A DNA stretch of 64,000 bases from Fodinicola feengrottensis. GTDB taxonomy: Bacteria; Actinomycetota; Actinomycetes; Mycobacteriales; HKI-0501. Where the stretch lies: positions 24,339 to 88,338 of the forward strand of contig NZ_WOTO01000037.1 in assembly GCF_010993775.1 (NCBI RefSeq), written 5' to 3'. Under the pieces are notes generated by a model that worked only from the letters and a program-made list of their open reading frames with translations, did not search any database and was not told the DNA's origin. Position numbers and translations under genes: made by a program. Of the stretch, positions 47,684 to 57,449 are shown one piece after another (position 1 is the first letter of the stretch; every line of letters starts with the position of its first letter).

Positions 47684-48503
47684 TCACTTGAGTAGCGGCG
47701 GCGGCGTGATCCGGCACGTACGTCTGCAGATCCTGCGGCGGGCGCTGGTAGCCCGTCGAGGGTGGTCGCGGTGGCAGCTTGAGTTTTGGGTGCGGAACGT
47801 CGGTGTACGAAATGGTGGACAGCAGATGCGAGATGATGTTGAGCCGTGCGCGGCGCTTGTCCTCGCTGTCCACCACGAACCACGGCGACTCCGGCACGTC
47901 GGTCTGGACGAACATCTCGTCCTTCGCGCGGGAATACGCTTCCCACTTCGACACCGATTCGAGGTCCATCGGCGAGAGTTTCCACTGTCGCATCGGATCG
48001 TCCAGCCGCGACCGCAGCCTGCGCTCCTGCTCCTGCTCGCTCACCGAGAACCAGTATTTGCGCAGCAACACCCCGTCATCGACCAGCATTCGCTCGAAAA
48101 TCGGGGCTTGGTGTAGGAACCGCTGGTGCTCTCTGGGCGTACAAAAGCCCATGACGTGTTCGACACCGGCGCGGTTATACCAACTACGGTCAAAGAGCAC
48201 GATTTCGCCGGCGGCCGGCAGATGTTCCACATATCGCTGGAAATACCACTGGCCGCGCTGGCGCTCGGTGGGCGCCGGCAACGCGGCGATCCGGGCGACC
48301 CGCGGGTTGAGATATTCGGTGATCCTCTTGATGGCGCCGCCCTTTCCGGCGGCGTCCCGGCCCTCGAAAAGAATGACCACCCGGGCATTCTCGGTTCGCA
48401 CCCATTCCTGCAGGCGTACCAGCTCCATCTGCAGCCGTAGAAGCTCGGTTTCGTACGCCTTGCGGGGAATCTTCTCGAGCTCAGGCGCTTCCTTTGATGT
48501 CAC
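47684..48503 (-). CDS. ppk2: Polyphosphate kinase 2, frame shifted at the last codons
   Basis: About 272 residues. PPK2 transfers phosphate between polyphosphate and nucleotides. The Walker A is GRDAAGKGGAIKR, followed by the lid region RVARIAALPAPTERQRGQWYFQRY and the Walker B DRSWYNRAGVEHVMGF. KLSPMDLESVSKWEAYSRAKDEMF and the PQDLQTYVPDHA tail are typical of class I. The GCC run near 47700 shifts the frame so that the reading continues past the normal end; in the adjacent frame a stop follows at 47684. GTG at 48503 is the start, only 11 bases after paaE, so it may belong to the paa operon. Confidence 0.92.
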
Positions 48504-48514
48504 CGTGCATCCCC

Positions 48515-49594
48515 TCAGGCGTCGTAGTCCACCGTGAGCGTATCCGACACCGGGTATGACTGGCATGTCAGCACGAATCCAGCGTCCAGCTCGGACTGGT
48601 CAAGCGCGAAGTTCCGGCGCAGATCCACCTCGCCGGTGACCACCCGGGCTCGACAGGTGCCGCAAACGCCGCCCTTGCAGGCAAACGGCAGATCGGGTCG
48701 TACCCGCTGCGCCCCGTCGAGAAGGCGTGTGTCTCGGGCCACTGGCACCACAGTCGACCGCCCGTCCAGCAATACGGTGACCTCGCTGACAGGTCCTTCG
48801 ACCGTGGGATCGTGATGGCGCGCGGGCTCAGGCGGGGCCTCTTCGACGAAAAACAGCTCCTGGTGAATGCGTTCGTCGGTCACGCCCAGCTCGGCGAGCA
48901 CGTCCCGCGCCTCGGTCACCATCGCGTACGGGCCACACATCCACCAATGGTCTACGTCCGTGACGTCCAACAAAAGGGGCAGCAGCGTACGCAGCTTCTC
49001 AGCGTCCAACCGGCCGGAGAACAATTCAGCTTCCCTTGGCTCGCGGGAAAGGACGTGCGCGAGCTCCAGCCGGGTGGGATGAGTGTCCTTCAGGTCGGCG
49101 AGGTCGTCGGCGAACATTACCGTGTCGGTCCGGCGGTTGCCGTAGAGCAATGTCACCCGAGTGTCCACAGTAGACAACAACGACGTTGCTATGGACAGGA
49201 TGGGGGGGGTGATTCCCGAACCGGCCGCGATCAGCACGTGATGGCCGGCCACACCGAGGTCGGGGGTGAAGTTTCCGGTCGGCGGCAGCACTTCCACCTC
49301 GTCGCCCGGCCGCACGTCCCGGACCAGCCAGCGAGAGAACAGGCCGTTGGGCACTTCGCGAACGCCGATCCGTGGCGCGCTGCCGGCCGGCGAGCAAATC
49401 GAGTACGAGCGGCGCTCTTCTCGGCCTTCGACTTTCCGGCGCAGGGTTAGTGACTGACCGGGCCGGAACTCGTACGCGCCGGCGAGGTCGGCGGGGACCT
49501 CGAAGGTCACCGCCACCGCATCGTCGCAGACAGTTTGCACGGCCGCCACCGTCAGGCGGTGAAACACCGGCCGGCGGCTGTCCACTGTGGTCAT
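48515..49594 (-). CDS. paaE: Phenylacetyl-CoA epoxidase reductase subunit PaaE
   Basis: Intact 359-residue electron-transfer subunit, which passes electrons from NADPH via FAD and [2Fe-2S] to the PaaA di-iron site. The N-terminal FAD domain has RRSYSICSPAG, the NADPH domain AAGSGITPPILSI and LLYGNRRTDTVMF. The C-terminal plant-type ferredoxin domain carries CKGGVCGTCRA plus a distal cysteine in VLTCQSYP. It is the last catalytic gene of the paaZABCDE operon and starts three bases after the paaD stop. Confidence 0.96.
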   Translation of the reverse strand: MTTVDSRRPVFHRLTVAAVQTVCDDAVAVTFEVPADLAGAYEFRPGQSLTLRRKVEGREERRSYSICSPAGSAPRIGVREVPNGLFSRWLVRDVRPGDEVEVLPPTGNFTPDLGVAGHHVLIAAGSGITPPILSIATSLLSTVDTRVTLLYGNRRTDTVMFADDLADLKDTHPTRLELAHVLSREPREAELFSGRLDAEKLRTLLPLLLDVTDVDHWWMCGPYAMVTEARDVLAELGVTDERIHQELFFVEEAPPEPARHHDPTVEGPVSEVTVLLDGRSTVVPVARDTRLLDGAQRVRPDLPFACKGGVCGTCRARVVTGEVDLRRNFALDQSELDAGFVLTCQSYPVSDTLTVDYDA

Positions 49595-49597
49595 CGG

Positions 49598-50105
49598 TCA
49601 GATCTCCTTGACGTGCTCGAAAGGCTCGGCGCAGGTCCGGCATCGGTGCAGCGACCGACAAGCGGTGGCCCCGAAAGCGGACATCAGCTCGGTGTCCGGC
49701 GACCCGCACAGAGGGCACCGGACCATGCGAGCGAGCGGTCGGGCCGAGAGTGAGTGGGATCGGGCCGGCTGCCCGCCGATTAGCCTTGCCAGGAGGAGAA
49801 ATGCCGGCGGCGGAGAGCTTGCGGCGCCCTTCGTCGCTGATCCAGTCGCTGCTCCAGGTCGGCCGCAGCACGACCCGCACGTCGACCTCCGTAAAGCCTT
49901 CTGTGTGCAGGGCGAACACCAGGTCGTCGCGCATCGCGTCCATAGCCGGACAGCCGGAATAAGTCGGGGTAATGGAGACGACAATCGTGCCATCAGATGC
50001 CGTTCGTACGTCGCGGAGCACACCGAGATCGGCGAGCGTCAGCATGGGCAGCTCGGGATCGGTGACTTTTTCGGCTACTGCGCGGGGATCTGTGAGGGTC
50101 TTCAC
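49598..50105 (-). CDS. paaD: PaaD, Fe-S/epoxidase maturation protein, frame interrupted
   Basis: MIP18/DUF59-type domain with DPELPMLTLADLGVLRDV and TPTYSGCPAMDAMRDDL, followed by RPTWSSDWISDEGRRKLSAAGI. After a frame shift near 49795 comes the C-terminal zinc-ribbon-like part CPLCGSPDTELMSAFGATACRSLHRCRTC. PaaD is required for phenylacetyl-CoA epoxidase function, probably for cluster or di-iron assembly. GTG at 50105 overlaps the end of paaC. Confidence 0.9.
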
Positions 50106-50985
50106 CAGGTCGCCTCCGGATGTGCGCGGGCGACACTCTGCATTTCGGTCAGCAGCGTGCCCAGTGCCTCGCTGTGTTGCCCGTCGCGGCCACCGGCTTG
50201 CGCCGGGTCCACGGTCGGACGGTTCAACGTCGCTTTGTCGAGGATCTGCGCGAGAACGGCATCGAACTCAGCACGCAGCGTGCTGGGATCGACACCGACA
50301 CCAGCGCAGGCGAGCCGGTGTTCCACCGGGTGCGGCTGGAAAAGTTCGTCGACCAGCGGCCAGAGCGCGGCCAGGCCGTCCTGCATGCGTTGATGGGAAA
50401 GGGAAGTGCCGTCGCCGAGCCGCACGACCCAGCCGGCCGCGTAGTCACGGTGGTAGGTCACCTCTTTGACGCCCTTGGCGGCGACCGCGGCCAGCACCGG
50501 GTCGCGGGAATCCGTGAGCCGGTCCAGCAGTGCCAGGCGGTGGGCGGAAAAGACCAGCAGCCGGGCCATGGAGAAGGCGAAGTCACCGTTGGGCGCCTCG
50601 ACCAGGCGGGTGTTGCGGAAGCCGCCTTCGGCCCGGAAGTACGCGAAAGCGTCCTCGTCGCGATCGGTGCCATCGGCTTTTCCGGCGCGTGTCACAACAA
50701 CCTGGCCTGACCGAGCAGGTCGAGCCCGATGTTGGCGAGCGCGACCTCGTCCTCCAACTCCGGGCCGTGAGTGCACCACTCCTGCAGCCGGTGTGAGGCG
50801 ATCAGGGCGTCGTCGCCGAGCATCAGGCAGTACGCCGCGAGGTCACCGCCGTCCACATCGGACGGCACGGTGGTGTCCAGCCCGGCGAGCGGGTCGGTGA
50901 AGCCGGTGCCGTACGCCCAACGAGCCTCGTCGTTCTCCTCGATGATCGCTTCGTACGCGTTGTCAAAGCCCATTGGTCTGCTCAC
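50102..50985 (-). CDS. paaC: Phenylacetyl-CoA epoxidase structural subunit PaaC, frame interrupted
   Basis: Ferritin-like subunit that forms the structural scaffold with PaaA. The N-terminal part (YCLMLGDDALIASHRLQEW, ELEDEVALANIGLDLLGQAR) is followed by a frame shift near 50700, then NGDFAFSMARLLVFSAHRL, VKEVTYHRDYAAGWVVRLGDG and QDGLAALWPLVDELF. The di-iron ligands of PaaA are not conserved here, as expected for PaaC. The GTG start overlaps the paaB stop (GTGA at 50982-50985). Confidence 0.92.
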
Positions 50986-51266
50986 ATGTGAGGAACGTTG
51001 TCGGGGATGTCGTAGAAAGTCGGGTGCCGGTAGACCTTGTCGGCCGAGGGGGCGAAAAACGGGTCTTTCTCATCTGGGCTGGAGGCGACGATCGCGGCGG
51101 CCGGCACCACCCAGATGCTGACGCCTTCGTTGCGCCGGGTGTAGAGGTCGCGGGCGTGCCGGACGGCCATCTCGCCGTCCGAAGCGCGCAGCGATCCGAC
51201 ATGGACGTGGTTCAGGCCACGCTTGCCGCGGACGAAAACCTCCCACAGTGGCCACTCGTTCTTCAC
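50982..51266 (-). CDS. paaB: Phenylacetyl-CoA epoxidase subunit PaaB
   Basis: Intact 94-residue small subunit that bridges the epoxidase heterodimers. WPLWEVFVRGKRGLNHVHVGSL at the N-terminus and ALRNARDLYTRR-like VRHARDLYTRRNEGVSIWVV are conserved, with the C-terminal YRHPTFYDIPDNVPHM tail. It overlaps paaA upstream and paaC downstream by four bases each, consistent with a tightly coupled operon. Confidence 0.95.
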   Translation of the reverse strand: MKNEWPLWEVFVRGKRGLNHVHVGSLRASDGEMAVRHARDLYTRRNEGVSIWVVPAAAIVASSPDEKDPFFAPSADKVYRHPTFYDIPDNVPHM

Positions 51267-52201
51267 GTCATCACTTCCTCACGAGCGTGTTTTTCCGCGT
51301 ACGCGCTGGCCGCCTCGCGGACCCAGGCGCCCTCTTCATGCGCTGCCTTGCGAATCGCGACCCGCTCGGCATTGCACGGCCCGTGGCCGCTCACCACCCG
51401 CTTGAACTCGACCCAGTCGATATCCCCGAAATCGTGATGCTCGCGCTCGGGATTCCAGCGCAGCTGGGGATCCGGCAGGCTGACGCCAAGGGCCCGCGCC
51501 TGTGGCACCGACATGTCCACGAACCGCTGCCGCAGCTCGTCATTGGTGTGCCGCTTGATCTTCCAGGCCATGGACTGCGCGGTGTTGGTGGAATCCGCGT
51601 CCGGTGGCCCGAACATCATCAGCGCCGGCCACCACCAGCGGTTAGTGGCCTCCTGAACCATATCCCGCTGCGCTTGGGTGCCGCGCATCATCGTCATCAG
51701 CAGCTCGTATCCCTGCCGTTGGTGGAAAGACTCCTCTTTGCAGATCCGGATCATGGCCCGCGCGTACGGCCCGTACGAGCTGCGGCACAGCGGCACCTGG
51801 TTGCAGATGGCGGCGCCGTCGACCAGCCAACCAATCACTCCGACATCGGCATACGTCAGCGTGGGGTAGTTGAAGATCGAGGAGTATTTCTGCCGTCCGG
51901 CGATCAGGTTTTCGGTCAGCTCGGTACGATCCGCGCCGAGCGTCTCGGCCGCTGCGTACAAGTAGAGGCCGTGACCGGCCTCGTCCTGCACCTTGGCCAG
52001 CAGGATCGCCTTGCGCCGCAACGAAGGCGCCCGGGTGATCCAGTTTCCCTCCGGCTGCATGCCGATGATCTCGGAGTGCGCGTGCTGGGCGATCTGGCGG
52101 ACCATCGTCTTGCGATAGCCGTCCGGCACCCAGTCGCGCGGCTCGATCCGCTGTTCGTTCGCGATGGTCGCGTCGAAATACTCCTGCAGCGCGGAAGTCA
52201 T
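51263..52201 (-). CDS. paaA: Phenylacetyl-CoA epoxidase catalytic subunit PaaA
   Basis: Intact 312-residue di-iron monooxygenase subunit that epoxidises the aromatic ring of phenylacetyl-CoA. The iron-binding E-x-x-H motifs are in VQDEAGHG and CKEESFHQ. SEIIGMQPEGNWITRAPSLRRK and YPTLTYADVGVIGWLVDGAAI are highly conserved, and the tail is DFGDIDWVEFKRVVSGHGPCN. It overlaps paaZ by four bases. Confidence 0.97.
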   Translation of the reverse strand: MTSALQEYFDATIANEQRIEPRDWVPDGYRKTMVRQIAQHAHSEIIGMQPEGNWITRAPSLRRKAILLAKVQDEAGHGLYLYAAAETLGADRTELTENLIAGRQKYSSIFNYPTLTYADVGVIGWLVDGAAICNQVPLCRSSYGPYARAMIRICKEESFHQRQGYELLMTMMRGTQAQRDMVQEATNRWWWPALMMFGPPDADSTNTAQSMAWKIKRHTNDELRQRFVDMSVPQARALGVSLPDPQLRWNPEREHHDFGDIDWVEFKRVVSGHGPCNAERVAIRKAAHEEGAWVREAASAYAEKHAREEVMT

Positions 52202-54223
52202 GACTTGGCCACCAAAGTCAGCACGTCGTATTTGGCGACCGACGAGCCATCCTGCTTGGTCACGTCCGCGTCCCAGCGAACCTCGCCGTAGTCAGCGTTT
52301 TCCCGCGGCGTGATCTGCTTGGCGGTCAGCGTCACAGTCAGCTCGTCGCCGGGATAGACCGGCGTCAGGAACCGCAGGTTTTCCAGACCGTAGTTGGCCA
52401 ACACCGGCCCTGGTTCGGGCGAGACGAAAAGTCCGGCGGCGATGGAGACGATCAGATAGCCGTGCGCGACGATCCCGCCAAACAACGGGTTGGCCTTGGC
52501 GGCTTGTTCGTCGGTGTGCGCATAGAAAGTGTCGCCGGTGAATTCGGCGAAATGATCGATGTCGGCCAGCGTGATCGTACGAGGGCCAGCCACCACCGCG
52601 TCCCCGACCCGCAACTGTGCGAGGCTCTTGCGGAAGGGATGCACGTCGGTGATGGACCGGTCGCTGCCAGCCACCCAGCGTCCGGTGATTTTGCCAGCAG
52701 GGCGGGACTTCCTTGGACCGCGGTGCGCTGCAGGTAGTGCATGACTCCGCGGATGCCACCCATTTCCTCGCCGCCACCGGCCCGGCCCGGTCCGCCGTGC
52801 ACCAGCGCTGGCATCGGCGAGCCGTGACCGGTTGATTCGGCCGCGTCGGTGGAGTCCAGCACCAGCAGGCGACCGTGCCATGGAGCCGCACCCAGCACCA
52901 CTTGGCGGGCGAAGTCCGAATCGGCGGTGACGATCGAGCCGGCGAGGCTTCCCTTGCCCCGGGCGGCAAGATCGATGACCTGCTCGACGTTTTCGTACGG
53001 CAGCACCGTACTCACCGGGCCGAAGGCCTCGACCTCGTGCGGGGCGGCCGCATTCGGGTCATCGCAACGCACCAGCAGCGGCGACAGGAAAGCGCCACGC
53101 TCGAAGTCGGCGTCTACCACGTCCGTCCGCTCCGGATCGCCGAAGACCAGCTTTCCGGCCTCCAGCAGCGATTTCAGCGACCGCCGGACCTCTTCGCGTT
53201 GCTCCAGGCCGGCGAGCGGGCCCATCCGCACGTCTTTGCTCGCTGGGTTGCCGATGACGATCTTGGCCAGCCGCTCAGAAGTCGCGGCGACCACGTCGTC
53301 GACGATCGCGGCCGGCACGAACGCCCGGCGGATCGCGGTGCATTTCTGCCCTGCCTTGACGGTCATCTCGGTGACGAGCTGCTTGACGAACAAGTCGAAC
53401 TCGGCGGTGCCCGGGGTCGCGTCCGGGCCAAGGATGGACATGTTCAGTGAGTCGGCCTCGGCGTTGAACCGGACCGCGTTGCGGATCACCGAGGGATGTG
53501 ACCGCAACCGCGCGGCGGTCGACGCCGAGCCGGTGAAGCCGACCACGTCCTGTTCGGTCAGATGGTCGAAGAGGTCGCCCACGCCGCCGGAAACGAGCTG
53601 CACGGACCCTTCCGGCAGCAACCCGGAGGTGATCACCAACTCGATCATCCGAGCTGTCAGATATGCCGTCAGGCTGGCAGGTTTGACAGGCTGGGCACGC
53701 CGGCCAGGAATGCTGGCGCGAACTTCTCCAGCGGCCCCCAGACCGGGAAGTTGAATGCGTTGACCTGCACCGAAACTCCGCGTAGCGAAGTGCTGATGTG
53801 TTGGCCCAGGAAGGTGCCGCCCTTGCTCAGCGGCTCGACGTCGCCGTCGACGTAGACGGTGTCATTCGGCAACTCACGGCGGCCCTTGCTGGCGTACGAA
53901 AGCAAAACGCCGATGCCGCCGTCGATATCGAACTTCGAGTCGAAGGCGGTGGCGCCGGTTTTCGCGGACAGTGCGTAAAGCTCCTCGCGGTGCTCGCGCA
54001 GGTGCGACCCGAGCGCCTTCAGCAGCGCGGCCCGCTGGTGGAACGTGAGCTCGCGTAGCGCCGGCCCGCCGACCCGCCGACCGTAGTCCAGTGCGCCAGC
54101 CATGTCGATCCCGGCCGAGGTGATCCGGGCGACTTCTTCCCCGGTGACCGCATCGTGCAGCGGGCTGCCCGACTCGGTGGGTTCGTACCAGTTTCCGGCC
54201 ACATAGCTGCGCAGCGGCGCCAT
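52198..54223 (-). CDS. paaZ: PaaZ, bifunctional oxepin-CoA hydrolase/aldehyde dehydrogenase, frame interrupted twice
   Basis: About 675 residues, the length of bifunctional PaaZ. The N-terminal aldehyde dehydrogenase domain begins APLRSYVAGNWYEP and has VQVNAFNFPVWGPLEKFAPA, VGFTGSASTA and catalytic cysteine in AGQKCTAIRRAFVP, with EAFGPVSTVLPY. The C-terminal MaoC-like enoyl-CoA hydratase domain has FAEFTGDTFYAHTDEQAAK and GGIVAHGYL. Together they open the oxepin ring and oxidise the resulting aldehyde. Shifts are near 53685 and 52690. It is the first gene of the minus-strand paa operon, facing the PaaR-type operator. Confidence 0.94.
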
Positions 54224-54259
54224 CCGACCCGCCTCCCATGCCTCGATCGTGTCTGAATT

Positions 54260-54281
54260 ACTGACCGTCCGTTCGTTCAGT
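54260..54281. promoter_or_regulatory. PaaR operator in the divergent paaZ-paaI promoter
   Basis: A 22-bp imperfect palindrome with outer halves ACTGACCG and CGTTCAGT around TC-CG-TT. It agrees at all but one specified position with the PaaR (TetR-type) operator motif that I recall from Corynebacterium. It lies about 20 bases before paaI and 40 before paaZ, so it can repress both operons. TACCCT between it and the paaI start could be a -10 element for a nearly leaderless transcript. Confidence 0.8.
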
Positions 54282-54299
54282 TGATGCTACCCTGGGCGA

Positions 54300-54724
54300 G
54301 TGCTGGAGGGAACCGGGAACGACGCCGTTCGACGGATGCTGGCCGACGACCGCGCATCGGCAGGCCTGGGCATCGAGCTGGTGGAGGTCACCGCCGGCCG
54401 GGCCGCGGCCCGGATGACGATCACCAGCGCGATGGTCAACGGTCACGGGATCGCGCACGGCGGCTTCGTGTTCACCTTGGCGGACACAGCTTTCGCCTGC
54501 GCCTGCAACTCGTACGGGCCGGTCGCCGTCGCGGCCGGCGCCGACATCACTTTTTCGTCGCACCGGCCCGGGAAGGCGATGTGCTCACCGCGACCGCGCA
54601 GGAAAGGGTGACGTACGGCCGAAGTGGCGTCTATGACGTCACCGTGGTCCGTGTCGACGGGGATGTTATCGCGGAGTTTCGTGGTCGCAGTCGGACGATC
54701 CGGCGTGAGGGAGAAGTGAAATGA
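54300..54724 (+). CDS. paaI: PaaI hotdog-fold acyl-CoA thioesterase, frame interrupted
   Basis: About 140 residues. The hotdog signature is NGHGIAHGGFVFTLADTAFACACN, with the catalytic aspartate in the LAD segment as in PaaI. After a frame shift near 54560, REGDVLTATAQERVTYGRSGVYDVTV follows. PaaI hydrolyses dead-end hydroxyphenylacetyl-CoA or related esters, releasing trapped CoA. The GTG at 54300 is the only sensible start. Its stop overlaps paaK (ATGA). Confidence 0.92.
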
Positions 54725-56019
54725 GCCCGTCGGACCCAAAAGCCTGGGATGACGCTGAGCTGATGTCGGTCGACGAGTTGCGCGCTGTGCAGCTCCAACG
54801 TCTACAGTGGACGCTCCGGCACGCGTACGAGAACGTGCCAGCGTACAAAGCCAAATTCGACGCCGCCGGGGTCCATCCGGACGACTGTCGCGATCTCACT
54901 GACCTCGCGCGTTTTCCCTTCACCAGCAAGCAAGACCTGCGAGACAACTACCCGTTCGGCATGTTCGCGGTGCCGATGGAACAAGTCAGTCGGGTGCACG
55001 CGTCCAGCGGCACCACTGGCCGGCCAACCGTGGTTGGCTATACCGCGCAGGACATCGACATGTGGGCGACTGTGATGGCCCGCTCGATCCGGGCGGCCGG
55101 CGGTCGACCCGGCGACCGGGTCCACGTGGCGTATGGGTATGGGCTGTTCACCGGTGGCCTGGGTGCTCACTACGGAGCCGAAAAGCTGGGCTGCACGGTG
55201 ATCCCGATGTCCGGTGGCATGACCGCCCGGCAGGTGCAGCTGATCACCGACTTCCAGCCGGACATCATCATGCTGACGCCCACGTACATGTTGACCATGA
55301 TCGACGAGTTTGTCAGAGCCGGCCTGGATCCGCGGAAAACCTCGCTGCGGCTGGGGATTTTCGGTGCGGAGCCGTGGACCGACGAGATGCGCAGAGAGAT
55401 CGAGGAACGGGTCGGCATCGATGCCACCGATATCTACGGACTGTCCGAAGTGGTCGGCCCTGGCGTCGCGCAGGAATGCGTGGAAACCAAGGACGGTCCG
55501 CACATTTGGGAGGACCACTTCTACCCCGAGGTGATCGATCCGGTGACCGCCGAGATCGCCGAAGAGGGCGAGTTGGTCTTTACCTCGCTGACCAAACAGG
55601 CGATGCCAGTGATCCGCTATCGTACGCGTGACCTCACCCGACTGCTGCCTGGCACTGCCCGACCCTCGTTTCGCCGTATGGAGCGGATAACTGGCCGTAC
55701 GGACGACATGATCATCATCCTGCGTGGGGTGAACCTGTTTCCCACCCAGATCGAGGAGTTGGTGCTTCCGATGGCTGGTCTGGCGCCGCATTTCCAGTTG
55801 GTTTTGAGCCGCCAGGCCCGAATGGACCACCTGACCGTACGAGTGGAGGCGCGGCCGGAGGCGTCCACCGACCTTCGGGGCGAAGCCAGCGAAAATCTGG
55901 TCCGGCAGATCAAGGACCGGATCGGCGTGACGGTCGATGTGGCGGTCGTCGACCCGGACACGCTGGAGCGGTCGGTCGGCAAGCTGAAGCGCATTGTCGA
56001 CCGCCGTAAAGTCGACTGA
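54721..56019 (+). CDS. paaK: Phenylacetate-CoA ligase
   Basis: Intact 432-residue acyl-adenylate-forming enzyme that activates phenylacetate with ATP and CoA, the entry step of the pathway. The P-loop-like A3 motif is SSGTTGRPT (S95 onward), with YGYGLFTGGLG, FGAEPWTDEMR, DIYGLSEVVGPGVAQEC, YRTRDLTRLL and GRTDDMIIILRGVNLFPTQIEE. It is coupled to paaI by the ATGA overlap. Confidence 0.97.
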   Translation: MSPSDPKAWDDAELMSVDELRAVQLQRLQWTLRHAYENVPAYKAKFDAAGVHPDDCRDLTDLARFPFTSKQDLRDNYPFGMFAVPMEQVSRVHASSGTTGRPTVVGYTAQDIDMWATVMARSIRAAGGRPGDRVHVAYGYGLFTGGLGAHYGAEKLGCTVIPMSGGMTARQVQLITDFQPDIIMLTPTYMLTMIDEFVRAGLDPRKTSLRLGIFGAEPWTDEMRREIEERVGIDATDIYGLSEVVGPGVAQECVETKDGPHIWEDHFYPEVIDPVTAEIAEEGELVFTSLTKQAMPVIRYRTRDLTRLLPGTARPSFRRMERITGRTDDMIIILRGVNLFPTQIEELVLPMAGLAPHFQLVLSRQARMDHLTVRVEARPEASTDLRGEASENLVRQIKDRIGVTVDVAVVDPDTLERSVGKLKRIVDRRKVD

Positions 56020-56020
56020 C

Positions 56021-56617
56021 ATGACGACCATCCCGGTGCGACGCGGAAGGCCCGGCTACGACCAGGAGTCGTTGCTGCGGGTAGCCGTGCGGGTTTTCAA
56101 CGAGCGCGGCTATGACGGCACCAGCATGGAGGACTTGTCCCGCAAACTGGGCATCACCAAATCGGCGATCTATCATCACGTCTCCAGTAAAGAGGAGCTG
56201 CTGCGGCTCGCGCTTGACCGTGCCCTGGATGGCCTCTTCGCGGCCGCCGCCGATATCGAGGGCTCCAACGGCCCGTCCATTGAGAGACTCGAACGACTGG
56301 TCCGCGCCAGCGTGGCCGTGCTGGTTGACCAGCTTCCCTTCGTCACACTTCTACTGCGCGTACGAGGAAACACGAAGGTCGAGCGGGCCGCGCTGGCGCG
56401 CCGGCGGGAATTCGATCATCTCGTCACGGACCTCGTGAAGCAGGCCGCCGCGGAAGGGGACGTACGCCCCGATATCGATCCGTCCGTCACCGCGCGGTTG
56501 CTTTTCGGCCTGGTGAACTCACTGATCGAGTGGTATCGCCCGCGCGGCGGTCTGACCGCTGAGCATTTGGCGGAGAACCTGTGCGCGGTCGCCTTCGACG
56601 GACTCCGAGCCAAATAG
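56021..56617 (+). CDS. paaR: PaaR, TetR-family repressor of phenylacetate genes
   Basis: Intact 198-residue TetR regulator. The DNA-binding region reads GRPGYDQESLLRVAVRVFNERGYDGTSMEDLSRKLGITKSAIYHHVSSKEELL. The ligand domain contains LPFVTLLLRVRGNTKVERAALARRREFD. Its place directly after paaK and the matching operator at 54260 support the assignment; by analogy phenylacetyl-CoA would be the inducer. ATG at 56021 lies one base after the paaK stop. Confidence 0.92.
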   Translation: MTTIPVRRGRPGYDQESLLRVAVRVFNERGYDGTSMEDLSRKLGITKSAIYHHVSSKEELLRLALDRALDGLFAAAADIEGSNGPSIERLERLVRASVAVLVDQLPFVTLLLRVRGNTKVERAALARRREFDHLVTDLVKQAAAEGDVRPDIDPSVTARLLFGLVNSLIEWYRPRGGLTAEHLAENLCAVAFDGLRAK

Positions 56618-56697
56618 GCTGGTGATAGACCCGCAGCGTGGCAATACGGCCAGACGCCGCACTGATCGGGCTGGAGTCACTTTGTTTGTCAGAGTAG

Positions 56698-56735
56698 TCG
56701 GGGGACCCGGTGGTGGCCGGGTCCCCCGATTTTGG
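56698..56735. terminator. 13-bp stem-loop terminator between paaR and the CHAP gene
   Basis: TCGGGGGACCCGG and its complement (56698-56710/56717-56729) pair across TGGTGG and are followed on the plus strand by TTTTGGGG. It lies between convergent genes and can serve both. Confidence 0.85.
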
Positions 56736-56741
56736 GGTTGG

Positions 56742-57257
56742 CTACTGGTGGGGAACGGCGCCCGGGGTCCAGCCGCGGTAGGTCGCGTTCCAGCCGGCGA
56801 CATTGCGCCAGTAGTCGTAGCCGCCACCGGATTTGGTGATATGACCGATGGCACCGTTCACGCTGCTCGCGTAGAAGCCGCCGGCTCCGTCGGAGATGCC
56901 GACGTGCCCGTACGAGCCGACATTCCAGTAGACAAAGGCGCCCAGCGGCGGGCTGTAGTCGCCGGGATGTTCGGGAGCGCCGAACCAATGTGCGTTGGCG
57001 GACGCCCACACGCCGGTGGTGCCGTACGAGTTTTCGGCCGCCATCTCGCAATAGCCTTCCCAGCCGGTGGAGCCGATGTGGTTCTGATACCACTGCACGG
57101 CTCCGGACGGCGTGCCGTCGGCAGCGGAGTTCGGGGCGATGACCGAGGCGGCGATCGTGGTATGCGCGCTGGCCATCGCTGGTGCGGTCGCGACGGCCGC
57201 GGTCGCGAAGGCGAGTACGGCAGCGACCTTGACGAATTTTTCTTTGAGAGTGGACAT
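56742..57257 (-). CDS. Secreted CHAP/NlpC-like peptidoglycan amidase
   Basis: Intact 171-residue exported hydrolase. The signal peptide spans residues 1 to about 33 (MSTLKEKFVKVAAVLAFATA, ending MASA). The mature part has the cysteine in GWEGYCEMAAENSYG, a W-F-G-A-P segment, and the histidine in GSYGHVGISDG, a CHAP-like Cys-His arrangement. It would cleave peptide bonds in peptidoglycan. ATG at 57257 is chosen because the signal peptide starts there. The 190 bases upstream hold no gene; they include a hairpin-forming CGCAGGG/CCCTTGCG, but I could not match a known riboswitch. Confidence 0.85.
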   Translation of the reverse strand: MSTLKEKFVKVAAVLAFATAAVATAPAMASAHTTIAASVIAPNSAADGTPSGAVQWYQNHIGSTGWEGYCEMAAENSYGTTGVWASANAHWFGAPEHPGDYSPPLGAFVYWNVGSYGHVGISDGAGGFYASSVNGAIGHITKSGGGYDYWRNVAGWNATYRGWTPGAVPHQ

Positions 57258-57449
57258 GACGCAACACTTCCCATCGTCAGCGGAGCTCACCCGCAAGGGC
57301 TGCAGTCCCTGCGGTGGCCACCGAAATGAAAGGGGAGACGCGGACCGGAATTCCGAGGTGACCGTCATCACTCGGTCGGGAGCAAAGCTACCCAGGCAAC
57401 GCAAAGCGCGCAAGATCTTCCCAACCGACTATTCGCCATATTTCGACTC

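Noticed and set aside
57258..57440. c-di-AMP (ydaO) riboswitch ahead of the CHAP hydrolase
   Set aside because: Expected from gene type, but the consensus segments I know could not be found in this leader or in the GH25 leaders.
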